From Scybalousia_A sp045221575 (GTDB lineage Bacteria; Bacteroidota; Bacteroidia; Bacteroidales; P3), in NCBI GenBank assembly GCA_045221575.1, contig JBGUWU010000036.1:1-21944 (forward strand): 21,944 nt of DNA, given 5' to 3'. Under the pieces are notes generated by a model. It made no database searches. It saw nothing but the letters and a program-made list of their open reading frames with translations, and was not told where the DNA came from. Made by a program: the position numbers and the translations under genes. The number at the start of each line of letters is the position of its first letter. Within the stretch, counting starts at the first letter, position 1. This document shows positions 5,868 to 13,926 of this stretch, one piece after another.

Positions 5868-6245
5868 TTACTTAGTTGCTTTCTTTTTGTTTGCAACAGT
5901 TTTCTTTCTACCTTTACGAGTACGAGCATTGTTTTTAGTACTTTGTCCACGTACTGGTAAGCCTGAACGATGTCTAATACCTCTATAACATCCTATATCC
6001 ATTAAACGTTTAATGTTCATTTGAACTTCTGAACGAAGATCACCTTCAACTTTAAACTTTTCGCTAATGATGTTACGAATAGCATTTTGCTCATCATCAC
6101 TCCAATCACTTACCTTTTTCTGTTCATCTATTCCAGCCTCAGCCAAAATTTTAGAAGCAGAACTCTTACCTATACCATATATATAAGTAAGGCCTATTAC
6201 TCCACTCTTTGTTCTTGGTAAGTCAATTCCTGCAATTCTTGCCAT
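5868..6245 (-). CDS. rpsM: Small-subunit ribosomal protein S13
   Basis: The product has 125 residues. It sits in the 30S head, contacts L5 across the subunit bridge and touches the P-site tRNA through its basic tail. The N-terminal helix-two-turn-helix (MARIAGIDLPRTK, LTYIYGIGKSSASKIL) and the RGIRHRSGLPVRGQ-TKNNARTRKGRKK block are textbook S13. The tail ends in a lysine-rich ANKKKATK. It opens the alpha-operon segment after rpmJ (47-bp gap). Confidence 0.98.
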   Translation of the reverse strand: MARIAGIDLPRTKSGVIGLTYIYGIGKSSASKILAEAGIDEQKKVSDWSDDEQNAIRNIISEKFKVEGDLRSEVQMNIKRLMDIGCYRGIRHRSGLPVRGQSTKNNARTRKGRKKTVANKKKATK

Positions 6246-6292
6246 AAACTAATTATTATTTTTACTTTTATTATTATTTAATCAAATAAGAA

Positions 6293-6409
6293 TCAACCTT
6301 GACGTTGTTTAAACTTAGGGTTTTTCTTATTTATCACATAGACAACTCCTTTTCTTCGTACAACGATGCACTCTGGAGATCTTTTCTTTACTGAAGTTTT
6401 AACTTTCAT
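6293..6409 (-). CDS. rpmJ: Large-subunit ribosomal protein L36, zinc-free form
   Basis: Direct translation of the minus strand gives 38 residues starting MKVKTSVKKRSPEC and ending NKKNPKFKQRQG. The spacing of VKKR, VVRRKGVVYVI and the KQRQG end is diagnostic. Zinc-binding L36 has three Cys and one His; here only one Cys (position 14) remains and the others are replaced, so this is the C-minus form that needs no zinc. It is part of the 50S near the peptidyl-transferase arm. The gene lies between infA (22-bp gap) and rpsM, the conserved position. Confidence 0.96.
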   Translation of the reverse strand: MKVKTSVKKRSPECIVVRRKGVVYVINKKNPKFKQRQG

Positions 6410-6431
6410 ATCTATATTTATTTATTTTGTT

Positions 6432-6650
6432 CTATTTGTGTCTGTATGTTATTCTTCCTTTTGTTAAATCGTATGGAGACATTTCTACCTGAACTTTATC
6501 TCCAGGAAGAATTTTGATGTAATGCATACGCATTTTTCCTGAAATAGAAGCAGTAATAACGTGTCCGCTATCTAACTCCACTCTAAACATTGCATTACCC
6601 AACGATTCTAATACAACACCATCTAACTGTATCGGCTCTTGTTTTGCCAT
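6432..6650 (-). CDS. infA: Translation initiation factor IF-1
   Basis: The product has 72 residues, the exact family length. It is a single OB-fold (S1-like) domain: LDGVVLESLGNAMFRVELDSGHVI, then ASISGKMRMHYIKILPGDKVQVEMSPYDLTKGRITYR. It binds the 30S A site with IF-2 and IF-3 during initiation. It starts 5 bp after the map stop and precedes rpmJ, as is typical of bacterial spc operons. Confidence 0.98.
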   Translation of the reverse strand: MAKQEPIQLDGVVLESLGNAMFRVELDSGHVITASISGKMRMHYIKILPGDKVQVEMSPYDLTKGRITYRHK

Positions 6651-6655
6651 ATTAT

Positions 6656-7453
6656 TTAGTTTATTAATTCCAAATTATCGTTTTCCTTTATTGCATCTTC
6701 TATCTTCTGAAAACTTGATAAGACAATTGGACCATTCTTTGTTATAGCAACATCATGTTCATAATGTGCTGCAGTTGAATTATCCACTGTTGTGCAAGTC
6801 CAACCATCATTGTGGAAGACAACTTCTTTGTTTCCTAATGTTATCATAGGTTCAATTGCTATTGTCATTCCTTCTCTTAGTTTTGCTCCTGTTCCTTTTC
6901 TACCATAATTAAGAACGTTAGGTTCTTCGTGCATAACATGACCTAAACCATGACCACACAATTCTCTAACAACGCCATAACCAAAAGATTCACAATATGA
7001 CTGTACTGCATCACCAATATCGCCTAAACGTTTTCCTATTACGCATTTGTCTATTGCCTTGTAAAGAGATTCTTTTGTAACCTTTAACAATTGACGGTCT
7101 TCTTCTTTTATGCCTTTTACTGCAAAAGTATAAGCGGAATCACCTACCCAATTATTAAAAGTGCAACCACAATCAACTGAAATAACATCCCCTTCTTGAA
7201 TTTCTCTTTTTCCAGGTATTCCATGAACAACAACTTCATTTATGGATATACACAAAGAAGCAGGAAACCCTCCATAACCCTTAAATGTAGGTATCGCTCC
7301 TTTTGAACGAATAAACTCTTCTGCAAGTTTATCTAACGCAAGAGTAGTAACTCCGGGTTTGAGAACCTTAGCAATCTCTGCCAAAGTTTCTCCAACCATA
7401 AGAGCAGATACCTTCATTTGGTTTATTTCTTCAGAAGTTTTTGTTTGTATCAT
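6656..7453 (-). CDS. map: Methionine aminopeptidase, type I
   Basis: The product has 265 residues. It is a cytosolic dinuclear metalloenzyme that removes the initiator Met from nascent proteins, working at the ribosome exit. The pita-bread fold residues are all visible: substrate His77 (VVVHGIPG), metal ligands Asp94 (SVDCG), Asp105 (VGDSA), His168 (CGHGLGH), Glu201 (AIEPM) and Glu232 (HYEHD), plus His175. No N-terminal SH3-type zinc-finger extension is present. The map-infA-rpmJ order after secY is conserved; adk, often placed between secY and map elsewhere, is absent. A strong Shine-Dalgarno-like AAGGAGA lies at 7463-7469, 9 bp upstream of the ATG. Confidence 0.98.
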   Translation of the reverse strand: MIQTKTSEEINQMKVSALMVGETLAEIAKVLKPGVTTLALDKLAEEFIRSKGAIPTFKGYGGFPASLCISINEVVVHGIPGKREIQEGDVISVDCGCTFNNWVGDSAYTFAVKGIKEEDRQLLKVTKESLYKAIDKCVIGKRLGDIGDAVQSYCESFGYGVVRELCGHGLGHVMHEEPNVLNYGRKGTGAKLREGMTIAIEPMITLGNKEVVFHNDGWTCTTVDNSTAAHYEHDVAITKNGPIVLSSFQKIEDAIKENDNLELIN

Positions 7454-7475
7454 TTCAACTTATCTCCTTAGAAGA

Positions 7476-8831
7476 TTACATATTGCCACCTCTACCTTTT
7501 ATACGACCTGTTTTTGTAAGACCATCATAATGTCTCATCAACAAGTGACTCTCTATTTGTTGCAATGTATCCAAAACAACTCCTACAAGAATTAATAGAG
7601 AAGTTCCACCATAAAATTGAGCGAATTGAGAATTTACACCAAACAATCTTACGATAGCAGGTAATATTGCAACAAAAGCAAGGAATATTGAACCAGGTAA
7701 AGTTACTTTGGAAAGAATATTATCAAAGAACTCTTCTGTTTTCTTTCCTGGTTTTACTCCAGGAACAAAACCACCATTCTTCTTCATATCATCTGCCATT
7801 TGCTTTGGATTGATTGCAACAGCAGTATAGAAATATGTGAAAACTATAACCATTAATCCAAAGATGAAGTTATACCAAAAACCATCAAAATTAGATAAAA
7901 CAGTAGCTATTCCACTCATAGAAGAATTTGGTCCAGAAAATCCCATAATAGTTACAGGAATAAACATTATAGCCTGAGCAAAAATGATAGGCATAACGCC
8001 AGCAGCATTTACTTTGATAGGAATGTATTGTCTAACACCTCCATATTGTTTATTTCCTACAATACGTTTTGCATACTGAACAGGTATTCTTCTTGTTCCT
8101 TGAACCAAAAGAATACAAAGCATGATGACAACTAACCATATTATTAATTCAACAAATAATATAACCAACTGTCCTGCTTGGCTTTCCATTCTTGAAGCGA
8201 ATTCTGCAAATAAAGCAAAAGGCAAACGAGCAATAATACCAATCATAATCAATAAAGATATACCATTTCCTATACCTCTATCAGTGATTCTTTCTCCCAT
8301 CCACATTACAAACAAAGTTCCACAAGTCAATAGAATTGAAATAGGCAATACCCAATTTAAGAATGTGATATTGTTTCCTCCAAATATATTGAATATATGT
8401 GCTCCTTGTAATTGATTACGCAAATTTGCTAAATATGCAAAAGATTGAAAGATTGTAACAATGACTGTCAGCCAACGTGTGATTTGGTTAATTTTGTTTC
8501 TACCACTTTCACCTTCACGTTGCATCTTCATAAAATAAGGTACAACCATTGTTAAAAGTTGAACAACGATAGATGCTGTGATGTAAGGCATAATACCCAA
8601 TGCAAAAACAGATGCATTGGAGAACGCACCACCAGAAAACATATTCAACAATCCCAAAACTCCATCTTGTGTTTGACTTTGCAAAGATCCCAAGTCTGAA
8701 GGATTGATACCTGGTATAACAACGTATGAACCTATTCTATACACAAGAATTAAACCTAATGTATAAATGATTTTGGCTCTTAAGTCGTTTATACTCCAAA
8801 TGTTTTTGATTGTATTGATAAATCGCTTCAT
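7476..8831 (-). CDS. secY: Preprotein translocase subunit SecY
   Basis: The product has 451 residues with about ten hydrophobic membrane segments. It forms the channel of the inner-membrane SecYEG translocon, through which signal-peptide proteins (including the envelope proteins in this window) are exported or inserted. Signatures include IPGINP (about 41-46) in the plug and first periplasmic region, GIMPYITASIVVQLL (about 78-92), and the GIGNGISL motif (about 185-192). The C-terminal cytoplasmic loop GLTKTGRIKGRGG is typical. It follows rplO after 13 bp and precedes map by 22 bp. Confidence 0.98.
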   Translation of the reverse strand: MKRFINTIKNIWSINDLRAKIIYTLGLILVYRIGSYVVIPGINPSDLGSLQSQTQDGVLGLLNMFSGGAFSNASVFALGIMPYITASIVVQLLTMVVPYFMKMQREGESGRNKINQITRWLTVIVTIFQSFAYLANLRNQLQGAHIFNIFGGNNITFLNWVLPISILLTCGTLFVMWMGERITDRGIGNGISLLIMIGIIARLPFALFAEFASRMESQAGQLVILFVELIIWLVVIMLCILLVQGTRRIPVQYAKRIVGNKQYGGVRQYIPIKVNAAGVMPIIFAQAIMFIPVTIMGFSGPNSSMSGIATVLSNFDGFWYNFIFGLMVIVFTYFYTAVAINPKQMADDMKKNGGFVPGVKPGKKTEEFFDNILSKVTLPGSIFLAFVAILPAIVRLFGVNSQFAQFYGGTSLLILVGVVLDTLQQIESHLLMRHYDGLTKTGRIKGRGGNM

Positions 8832-8844
8832 TAAATTACAATTT

Positions 8845-9291
8845 TTAGATTATAGTAACCACGCCACCTTTTGATTCAATAGCAGCTTTTGCATTTTTAG
8901 AGATAGCATTAACTGTAACGTTTATAGCCTTAGTTAATTCTCCTCTACCAAGAACCTTAACTTTTTCGTTTCTTGATACAACGCAATTTTCTTTTAAAAG
9001 ATCAATAGTAATATCGTTTGTATTAAACTTTTCAGACATTTGTTCTAAGGTGTCTAAGTTTATTCCAACATACTCTACACGGTTTATGTTTTTGAAACCA
9101 AACTTTGGAACCAATCTATATAAAGGCATCTGACCACCTTCAAATCCTACTTTTCTACTATATCCAGAACGAGATTTAGCTCCTTTATGTCCACGAGTAG
9201 ATGTACCACCATAACCAGAACCTTGTCCTCTACCTATTCTTTTGCGACTTTTTGTTGCGCCTAAAGCAGGTTTTAAATTACTTAAATCCAT
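8845..9291 (-). CDS. rplO: Large-subunit ribosomal protein L15
   Basis: The product has 148 residues. The Gly/Arg-rich N-terminus (MDLSNLKPALGATKSRKRIG, then GQGSGYGGTSTRGHKGAKSR) threads into 23S rRNA, and the globular C-terminal part ends in the typical KAAIESKGGVVTII. It is a late 50S assembly protein. Its position between rpmD and secY is conserved in the spc operon. Confidence 0.97.
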   Translation of the reverse strand: MDLSNLKPALGATKSRKRIGRGQGSGYGGTSTRGHKGAKSRSGYSRKVGFEGGQMPLYRLVPKFGFKNINRVEYVGINLDTLEQMSEKFNTNDITIDLLKENCVVSRNEKVKVLGRGELTKAINVTVNAISKNAKAAIESKGGVVTII

Positions 9292-9312
9292 AATTAATTA
9301 CTTTATTTTATG

Positions 9313-9498
9313 TTAATTAATCTCTTCAACTTTAACCAAATGTTTTACTTTGTCTATCATACCCTGAATTTGAGGATTAAGTTCATGCTCCACAGAGTGA
9401 TTCATTTTTCTTATACCCAAAGATTTTAGGGTTTGTTTTTGACGAAGTGGATAACCTATTCCACTTTTTATTTGAGTTATTCTTACTTTCATAGCCAT
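9313..9498 (-). CDS. rpmD: Large-subunit ribosomal protein L30
   Basis: The product has 61 residues from the first ATG; a second ATG two codons later (giving MKVRITQIKSGIG) is equally possible because no ribosome-binding site decides between them. The family pattern is clear: VRITQIKSGIGYPLRQKQTLKSLGIRK, followed by H-S-V and IQGMIDKVKHLVKVEE. It binds 5S/23S rRNA-proximal helices in the 50S subunit. It follows rpsE by 7 bp. Confidence 0.96.
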   Translation of the reverse strand: MAMKVRITQIKSGIGYPLRQKQTLKSLGIRKMNHSVEHELNPQIQGMIDKVKHLVKVEEIN

Positions 9499-9505
9499 AT
9501 TTGAA

Positions 9506-10024
9506 TTAACCGTTAAAGACTCTATCCATTTCTATGCCTCTTAACTTAGCAACAGTATATGGATCTTTCATTTTCAACAAAGCAGCTATAGTAGCCTTTA
9601 CAACGCTATGAGGGTTAGAAGATCCCTTAGACTTAGCCAAGACGTCTTTAACACCAACACTTTCTAAAACAGCACGCATAGCACCACCGGCTATAACTCC
9701 AGTACCAGGAGCAGCTGGTTTTAGGAATACTCTTGCACCACTATATTTACCTTCTTGTTCATGAGGTATGGTACCTTTAAGAATAGGAACTTTGATAAGA
9801 TTCTTTTTAGCATCATCAGAACCTTTAGAAATAGCAGCAGCAACTTCTTTTGCTTTTCCTAAACCGTATCCTACTATACCATTACCATTTCCTACAACAA
9901 CAATGGCAGAAAAACTAAATGTTCTACCTCCCTTAGTTACCTTGGTAACTCTATTTATACTTACAAGCTTATCGTTGAATTCTATTTCGCTTGATTTTAC
10001 TCTTTTTATATTCAGTTCTGCCAT
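9506..10024 (-). CDS. rpsE: Small-subunit ribosomal protein S5
   Basis: The product has 172 residues. An N-terminal double-stranded-RNA-binding-like domain (about 15-80, with GGRTFSFSAIVVVGNGNGIVG and GKAKEVAAAISKG) is followed by the S5 C-terminal domain (GTGVIAGGAMRAVLESVGV, KSKGSSNPHSVVKATIAAL). It lines the mRNA entry channel with S3 and S4 and affects decoding accuracy. It starts 4 bp after rplR. Confidence 0.98.
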   Translation of the reverse strand: MAELNIKRVKSSEIEFNDKLVSINRVTKVTKGGRTFSFSAIVVVGNGNGIVGYGLGKAKEVAAAISKGSDDAKKNLIKVPILKGTIPHEQEGKYSGARVFLKPAAPGTGVIAGGAMRAVLESVGVKDVLAKSKGSSNPHSVVKATIAALLKMKDPYTVAKLRGIEMDRVFNG

Positions 10025-10028
10025 CTTC

Positions 10029-10382
10029 TTAGAATTTTAAACCATTTTCTCTTGCGGAATCAGCCAAAGCTTTAACACGACCATGGTATAAATAACCATT
10101 TCTATCAAAAACAACTGTTTCAATGCCTTTTTCTTTAGCTCTTTCTGCTAACACTTTACCAACTTGTTTTGCAACTTCTGTTTTGTTGCCTTCTTTTTGA
10201 AAATTCTTTTCCAATGACGATGCTGCAGCTAATGTAACTCCATTCACATCATCAATTAACTGAGTATAAATTTCTTTATTACTCCTAAAAACTGAAAGAC
10301 GAGGTTTTTGAGCAGAACCGCTCACTTTCTTACGGATCCTCATCTTAATCTTCAATCTTCTTAAATCTTTCTTAGTTGCCAT
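10029..10382 (-). CDS. rplR: Large-subunit ribosomal protein L18
   Basis: The product has 117 residues, the standard length. It binds 5S rRNA together with L5. Conserved segments are KPRLSVFRSNKEIYTQLIDD near the N-terminus and VVFDRNGYLYHGRVKALADSAREN-G at the C-terminus, with a very basic first 20 residues. Its place between rplF and rpsE is the usual one. Confidence 0.98.
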   Translation of the reverse strand: MATKKDLRRLKIKMRIRKKVSGSAQKPRLSVFRSNKEIYTQLIDDVNGVTLAAASSLEKNFQKEGNKTEVAKQVGKVLAERAKEKGIETVVFDRNGYLYHGRVKALADSARENGLKF

Positions 10383-10419
10383 TTACGTATCCTCAGATTT
10401 TCTTATTTCTTAAATTATT

Positions 10420-10974
10420 TTATTTTGCAGCAGCTTTACCAGCTTTCTTACGTACAACTTCACCTTGGAAACGAATACCTTTACCTTTGTATGGTTCAGG
10501 CTTACGTAGAGAACGTATTTTAGCTGCAACTTGACCTATAAGTTGTTTATCACAACAAGTCATCTTAATCAAAGGGTTCTTTCCTTTTTCTGTTATAGTT
10601 TCAACCTTTATTTCATCAGGTAAAACCATAAATATACTGTGTGAATAACCTAATGCTAACTCAAGAACTTGTCCTTGTGCTTGTGCTTTGTATCCAACAC
10701 CTATAACTTCTTGTGTAGTATGGAATCCTTCAGAAACACCAATAACCATATTATTTATTAATGCTCTGTATAATCCGTGAAGAGATTTGTGTGTTTTAGA
10801 ATCAGACTCACGAGTCAAATGCATTACACCATCTTCAATATTTACACTTATACAAGGATTAACTGCCTGTTGCAAAGTTCCAAGCTTACCTTTTACTGTA
10901 ACAACATTATCTTTGCTTACATTTACTTCAACTCCCGCAGGAATATTGATTGGTAACTTTCCTATTCTTGACAT
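10420..10974 (-). CDS. rplF: Large-subunit ribosomal protein L6
   Basis: The ATG at 10974 gives 184 residues beginning MSRIGKLPINIPAGVEV, the conserved L6 start. A longer frame from a TTG at 11007 is rejected because it overlaps rpsH and because a full AAGGAGGG (10981-10988) lies 6 bp upstream of this ATG. Two homologous L6 domains are present; the second holds the EPYKGKGIRF signature near the C-terminus, followed by a basic VRKKAGKAAAK tail. L6 supports the GTPase-associated region of the 50S subunit. Confidence 0.97.
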   Translation of the reverse strand: MSRIGKLPINIPAGVEVNVSKDNVVTVKGKLGTLQQAVNPCISVNIEDGVMHLTRESDSKTHKSLHGLYRALINNMVIGVSEGFHTTQEVIGVGYKAQAQGQVLELALGYSHSIFMVLPDEIKVETITEKGKNPLIKMTCCDKQLIGQVAAKIRSLRKPEPYKGKGIRFQGEVVRKKAGKAAAK

Positions 10975-10980
10975 TTTATT

Positions 10981-10988
10981 CCCTCCTT
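10981..10988 (-). promoter_or_regulatory. Complete Shine-Dalgarno sequence (AAGGAGGG) before rplF
   Basis: On the mRNA, AAGGAGGG ends 6 bases before the rplF ATG, immediately after the rpsH stop. It is the strongest Shine-Dalgarno match seen in the window and it fixes the rplF start. Confidence 0.8.
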
Positions 10989-10991
10989 CAT

Positions 10992-11390
10992 TTAACAAAC
11001 GTAACAAATTACTTCACCACCAACTCTTAAAGCTCTTGCCTCTTTATCGGTCATCAATCCACGTGAAGTAGATATAATAGCAATTCCCAAGCCATTTAAT
11101 ACTCTTGGTAAATCATCAACACCAACATATTTTCTCAAACCAGGAGTACTTACTCTTTTCAACATTGAGATAGCTGGTTCTTTAGTTTGTTGATGATACT
11201 TCAAAGCTATTTTTATTGTCTTTGGGAAGGTTTCTTCTTCAAATTTGTAATTCAAGATATAACCCTTATCAAAAAGAATTTTTGTCATTTCTTTTTTCAT
11301 CTTTGAAGAAGGTATCTCAACAACTCTATGTCTTGCACTCACTGCATTTCTTATGCGAGTCAAATAATCTGCAATTGGATCTGTTAACAT
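10992..11390 (-). CDS. rpsH: Small-subunit ribosomal protein S8
   Basis: The product has 132 residues. It begins MLTDPIADYLTRIRNAVSARH and has the C-terminal signature GLGIAIISTSRGLMTDKEAR-LRVGGEVICYVC. S8 binds the central domain of 16S rRNA. In E. coli it represses the spc operon by binding the rplE mRNA start; whether a mimic exists here cannot be decided by eye. It follows rpsN after 49 bp. Confidence 0.98.
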   Translation of the reverse strand: MLTDPIADYLTRIRNAVSARHRVVEIPSSKMKKEMTKILFDKGYILNYKFEEETFPKTIKIALKYHQQTKEPAISMLKRVSTPGLRKYVGVDDLPRVLNGLGIAIISTSRGLMTDKEARALRVGGEVICYVC

Positions 11391-11439
11391 TTCTTTTCTT
11401 TTTATTTATTAATTTACTATTTTTACTGGTGGTATTCTC

Positions 11440-11709
11440 TTACCAAGAAGCTTTCTTTACTCCTGGTATCAAACCTGCCAATGCCATTTCTCTGAAATTA
11501 ATTCTTGAAATGCCAAATTGTCTCATATATCCTTTTGGTCTGCCTGTTAATTTACAACGATTGTGCAAACGTACAGGTGACGCATTCTTTGGTAATTTCT
11601 GCAATCCTTCATAATCACCAGCCTCTAAAAGAGCCTGACGTTTTGCTGCGTATTTCTTTACCAAATACTCTCTTTTTCTCTCGCGAGCTTTTATTGATTC
11701 TTTTGCCAT
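11440..11709 (-). CDS. rpsN: Small-subunit ribosomal protein S14, zinc-free long form
   Basis: The product has 89 residues, the length of the C-minus S14 type. It begins MAKESIKARERKREYLVKKY and ends with the diagnostic RCKLTGRPKGYMRQFGISR-NFREMALAGLIPGVKKASW. Only one Cys is present, so there is no zinc ribbon. It sits in the 30S head and binds 16S rRNA with S3 and S10. The rplE-rpsN gap is only 8 bp. Confidence 0.98.
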   Translation of the reverse strand: MAKESIKARERKREYLVKKYAAKRQALLEAGDYEGLQKLPKNASPVRLHNRCKLTGRPKGYMRQFGISRINFREMALAGLIPGVKKASW

Positions 11710-11717
11710 CTTTAATC

Positions 11718-12278
11718 TTATTTTTCTGATTCGTTCTTAAATGGAAAACCAAATGCTTTCAGTAAAGAAAATGCTTCTTTATCAGTATTTGCAGAAGTAA
11801 CAAATGTTATATCCATTCCATTGATATGATCTATTTTATCTATATCAATTTCTGGGAATATTATTTGCTCTTGAACACCGAAAGTATAATTTCCTTTTCC
11901 GTCAAATCCTTTAGCATCAATTCCTCTAAAGTCTCTAATACGAGGTATTGCTGTAGAAATTAATCTATCCAAAAACTCATACATTCTATCTCCTCTAAGT
12001 GTAACTCTAACACCTACAGGCATACCTTTTCTAAGTTTAAAGTTTGATATATCTTTTTTGGATTTTGTAGCAACTGCCTTTTGTCCAGCAACTGCAGTCA
12101 TTTCCTCTACACCTTTATCTATGACTTTTTTATCATTTAAAGCCAATTTACCTAAACCTTGATTTAAAGAAATTTTCAACAAGCGAGGCACTTGCATAAC
12201 TGTAGTATAATTATACTCCTTCATCAAGGATTGCATTATTTCTTCCTTGTATTTATTTTTTAATCTTGGACTATACAT
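11718..12278 (-). CDS. rplE: Large-subunit ribosomal protein L5
   Basis: The product has 186 residues. It binds 5S rRNA with L18 and forms the inter-subunit bridge to S13. Signatures are KISLNQGLGKLALNDKKV-like near residues 30-50, KSKKDISNFKLRKGMPVG (about 73-90), RDFRGIDAKGFDGKGNYTFGVQEQIIFPEID (about 118-150) and the C-terminal DKEAFSLLKAFGFPF. The start codon overlaps the rplX stop by one base (TAATG), so translation is probably coupled. Confidence 0.98.
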   Translation of the reverse strand: MYSPRLKNKYKEEIMQSLMKEYNYTTVMQVPRLLKISLNQGLGKLALNDKKVIDKGVEEMTAVAGQKAVATKSKKDISNFKLRKGMPVGVRVTLRGDRMYEFLDRLISTAIPRIRDFRGIDAKGFDGKGNYTFGVQEQIIFPEIDIDKIDHINGMDITFVTSANTDKEAFSLLKAFGFPFKNESEK

Positions 12279-12595
12279 TATTTTATTACCTCCCCTGTTT
12301 TTTTAGAATAACGAACTAATTTATTTGTTTTCTCATCAAGACGTCTTCCAATTCTTGTTGCATTACCTTTTCCATCAACAAGCATTAAATTGGAAATATG
12401 TATAGGGGCTTCTTTCTCTATTATACCGCCTTGTGTATTCTTCGGATTAGGTTTTGTGTGTTTTTTTATTTTATTAACACCCTCTACGATTGCTCTATTC
12501 TCCTTTGGATATACAACCAAAACTTTTCCTGTAATACCTTTTGAGTTTCCTGCAATAACTTTTACTGTATCCCCTTTTTTTATGTGCAATTTCAT
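12278..12595 (-). CDS. rplX: Large-subunit ribosomal protein L24
   Basis: The product has 105 residues. The N-terminal KOW motif (KGDTVKVIAGNSKGITGKV, about 7-25) is followed by the conserved KHTKPNPKNTQGGIIEKEAPIHISNLMLVD. L24 initiates 50S assembly and lies next to the exit tunnel opening. Its stop codon overlaps the rplE start by one base. Confidence 0.98.
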   Translation of the reverse strand: MKLHIKKGDTVKVIAGNSKGITGKVLVVYPKENRAIVEGVNKIKKHTKPNPKNTQGGIIEKEAPIHISNLMLVDGKGNATRIGRRLDEKTNKLVRYSKKTGEVIK

Positions 12596-12615
12596 ATCTA
12601 TAATATTTTTTTGCG

Positions 12616-12984
12616 TTATAGTACTTCTGGAGCCAAAGAAACTATTTTCATAAATTGTTTCTCACGTAACTCTCTTGCTACTGGTCCAAAAATACGAGTT
12701 CCTCTTAATTCATCGGTAGCCGTAAGTAATACACAAGCATTGTCATCGAAACGAATATAAGAACCATCTTGACGTCTTATTTCTTTTTTTGTTCTAACAA
12801 CAACTGCTTTGGATACAGAACCTTTCTTTACATTACCTGAAGGCAATGCATCTTTTACGGCAATAACTATTTTGTCTCCTACTGAAGCATAGCGTGCTTT
12901 AGTTCCTCCCAGAACTCTAATACACAAAGCACTTTTCGCTCCACTATTATCAGCGACAACTAATCTCGTTTCTTGTTGTATCAT
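12616..12984 (-). CDS. rplN: Large-subunit ribosomal protein L14
   Basis: The product has 122 residues, the exact family length. It begins MIQQETRLVVADNSGAK and includes the signature AVVVRTKKEIRRQDGSYIRFDDNACVL and ends KIVSLAPEVL. It contacts 16S rRNA in a subunit bridge and is the docking site of silencing factor RsfS. It begins 3 bp after rpsQ. Confidence 0.98.
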   Translation of the reverse strand: MIQQETRLVVADNSGAKSALCIRVLGGTKARYASVGDKIVIAVKDALPSGNVKKGSVSKAVVVRTKKEIRRQDGSYIRFDDNACVLLTATDELRGTRIFGPVARELREKQFMKIVSLAPEVL

Positions 12985-12987
12985 ATC

Positions 12988-13242
12988 TTATTTAGCTTTT
13001 TCTATTATTTCAACTAATCTCCAACACTTGTTCTTACTCAATGGTCTTGTTTCCATTATGCGAACAGTATCTCCTATTTTAGCTTCTTGTTTTTCGTCAT
13101 GTGCCATGAACTTTTTACTTCTTTTCAAAAACTTACCATATTTTGGATGTTTGATTTTTCTTTCAACCAAAACATTGATAGTTTTATCCATTTTATCGCT
13201 CACAACTACACCAACTTTTTCTTTTCTAAGATTTCTTTCCAT
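12988..13242 (-). CDS. rpsQ: Small-subunit ribosomal protein S17
   Basis: The product has 84 residues. It is a single OB-fold that binds the 5' domain of 16S rRNA. Conserved parts are VGVVVSDKMDKTINVLVER, HPKYGKFLKRSKKFMAHDE and GDTVRIMETRPLSKNKCWRLVEI. It lies between rpmC (24-bp gap) and rplN. Confidence 0.98.
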   Translation of the reverse strand: MERNLRKEKVGVVVSDKMDKTINVLVERKIKHPKYGKFLKRSKKFMAHDEKQEAKIGDTVRIMETRPLSKNKCWRLVEIIEKAK

Positions 13243-13266
13243 TGTCTATCAAATTCTTTACGTTAC

Positions 13267-13476
13267 TTACTTATTTTCATTAGCAAGTTTTCTTCTAAGA
13301 GAAATCTCAGTATTTATTCTTGCTATGTTTTTACGAGTAGTTGCCAATAAATTAGGATTCTCCAATGGAGATACTGCATGATTAATCTTCATTTTTACCA
13401 ACTGCATTTGTTCTGCTTCAAGTCTTTCTTGTAATTCTTTATCAGAAAGCTCTTTTAAACCTAAATTATTTTTCAT
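13267..13476 (-). CDS. rpmC: Large-subunit ribosomal protein L29
   Basis: The product has 69 residues forming a two-helix hairpin: MKNNLGLKELSDKELQERLE then LVKMKINHAVSPLENPNLL and RKNIARINTEISLRR. L29 lies at the tunnel exit with L23, where SRP and trigger factor dock. A clear Shine-Dalgarno AAGGAGA (13483-13489) lies 6-7 bp upstream of the ATG. It follows rplP by 18 bp. Confidence 0.97.
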   Translation of the reverse strand: MKNNLGLKELSDKELQERLEAEQMQLVKMKINHAVSPLENPNLLATTRKNIARINTEISLRRKLANENK

Positions 13477-13494
13477 CGTTTATCTCCTTATAAT

Positions 13495-13917
13495 TTATTG
13501 TTCTACATAATCTCTACGTACTACAAACTTTGTTATTACAGGCAATTTCTGAGCGCCAAGTCTCATAGCCTCTTTTGCGACAGCGATAGGTACGCCCTCT
13601 GCTTCAAACAAAAGTGTTCCTGGTTTTACTCTTGCTACGAAATATTCAGGAGCTCCCTTTCCTTTACCCATACGAACTTCGTTAGGTTTCTTAGTTATAG
13701 GCTTATCAGGAAAGATTCTAATCCATAATTGTCCTTCACGTTTCATATAACGAGTAATGGCCTGACGAGCAGCCTCTATTTGACGACCTGTAATAAATGA
13801 AGTGTTCAAAGACTTAATTCCAAAACTTCCAAATGCCAACTCATGACCTCTGAAAGCCATTCCTTTCATCTTGCCCTTCTGCTGTTTTCTGTATTTTGTC
13901 TTATTTGGCTGTAACAT
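13495..13917 (-). CDS. rplP: Large-subunit ribosomal protein L16
   Basis: The product has 140 residues. It begins MLQPNKTKYRKQQKGKMKG and has the A-site-proximal signatures GRQIEAARQAITRYMKREGQ and the RMGKGKGAPEYFVARVKPG loop. L16 binds near the peptidyl-transferase centre and 5S rRNA and helps position A-site tRNA. The position between rpsC (9-bp gap) and rpmC is conserved in the S10 segment. Confidence 0.98.
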   Translation of the reverse strand: MLQPNKTKYRKQQKGKMKGMAFRGHELAFGSFGIKSLNTSFITGRQIEAARQAITRYMKREGQLWIRIFPDKPITKKPNEVRMGKGKGAPEYFVARVKPGTLLFEAEGVPIAVAKEAMRLGAQKLPVITKFVVRRDYVEQ

Positions 13918-13926
13918 ATCACTCTA

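Noticed and set aside
10975..11007. Extended L6 start at a TTG (MLRLLNEGGNK...)
   Set aside because: The extension overlaps rpsH and translates the Shine-Dalgarno region; the ATG at 10974 gives the conserved MSRIGK start.
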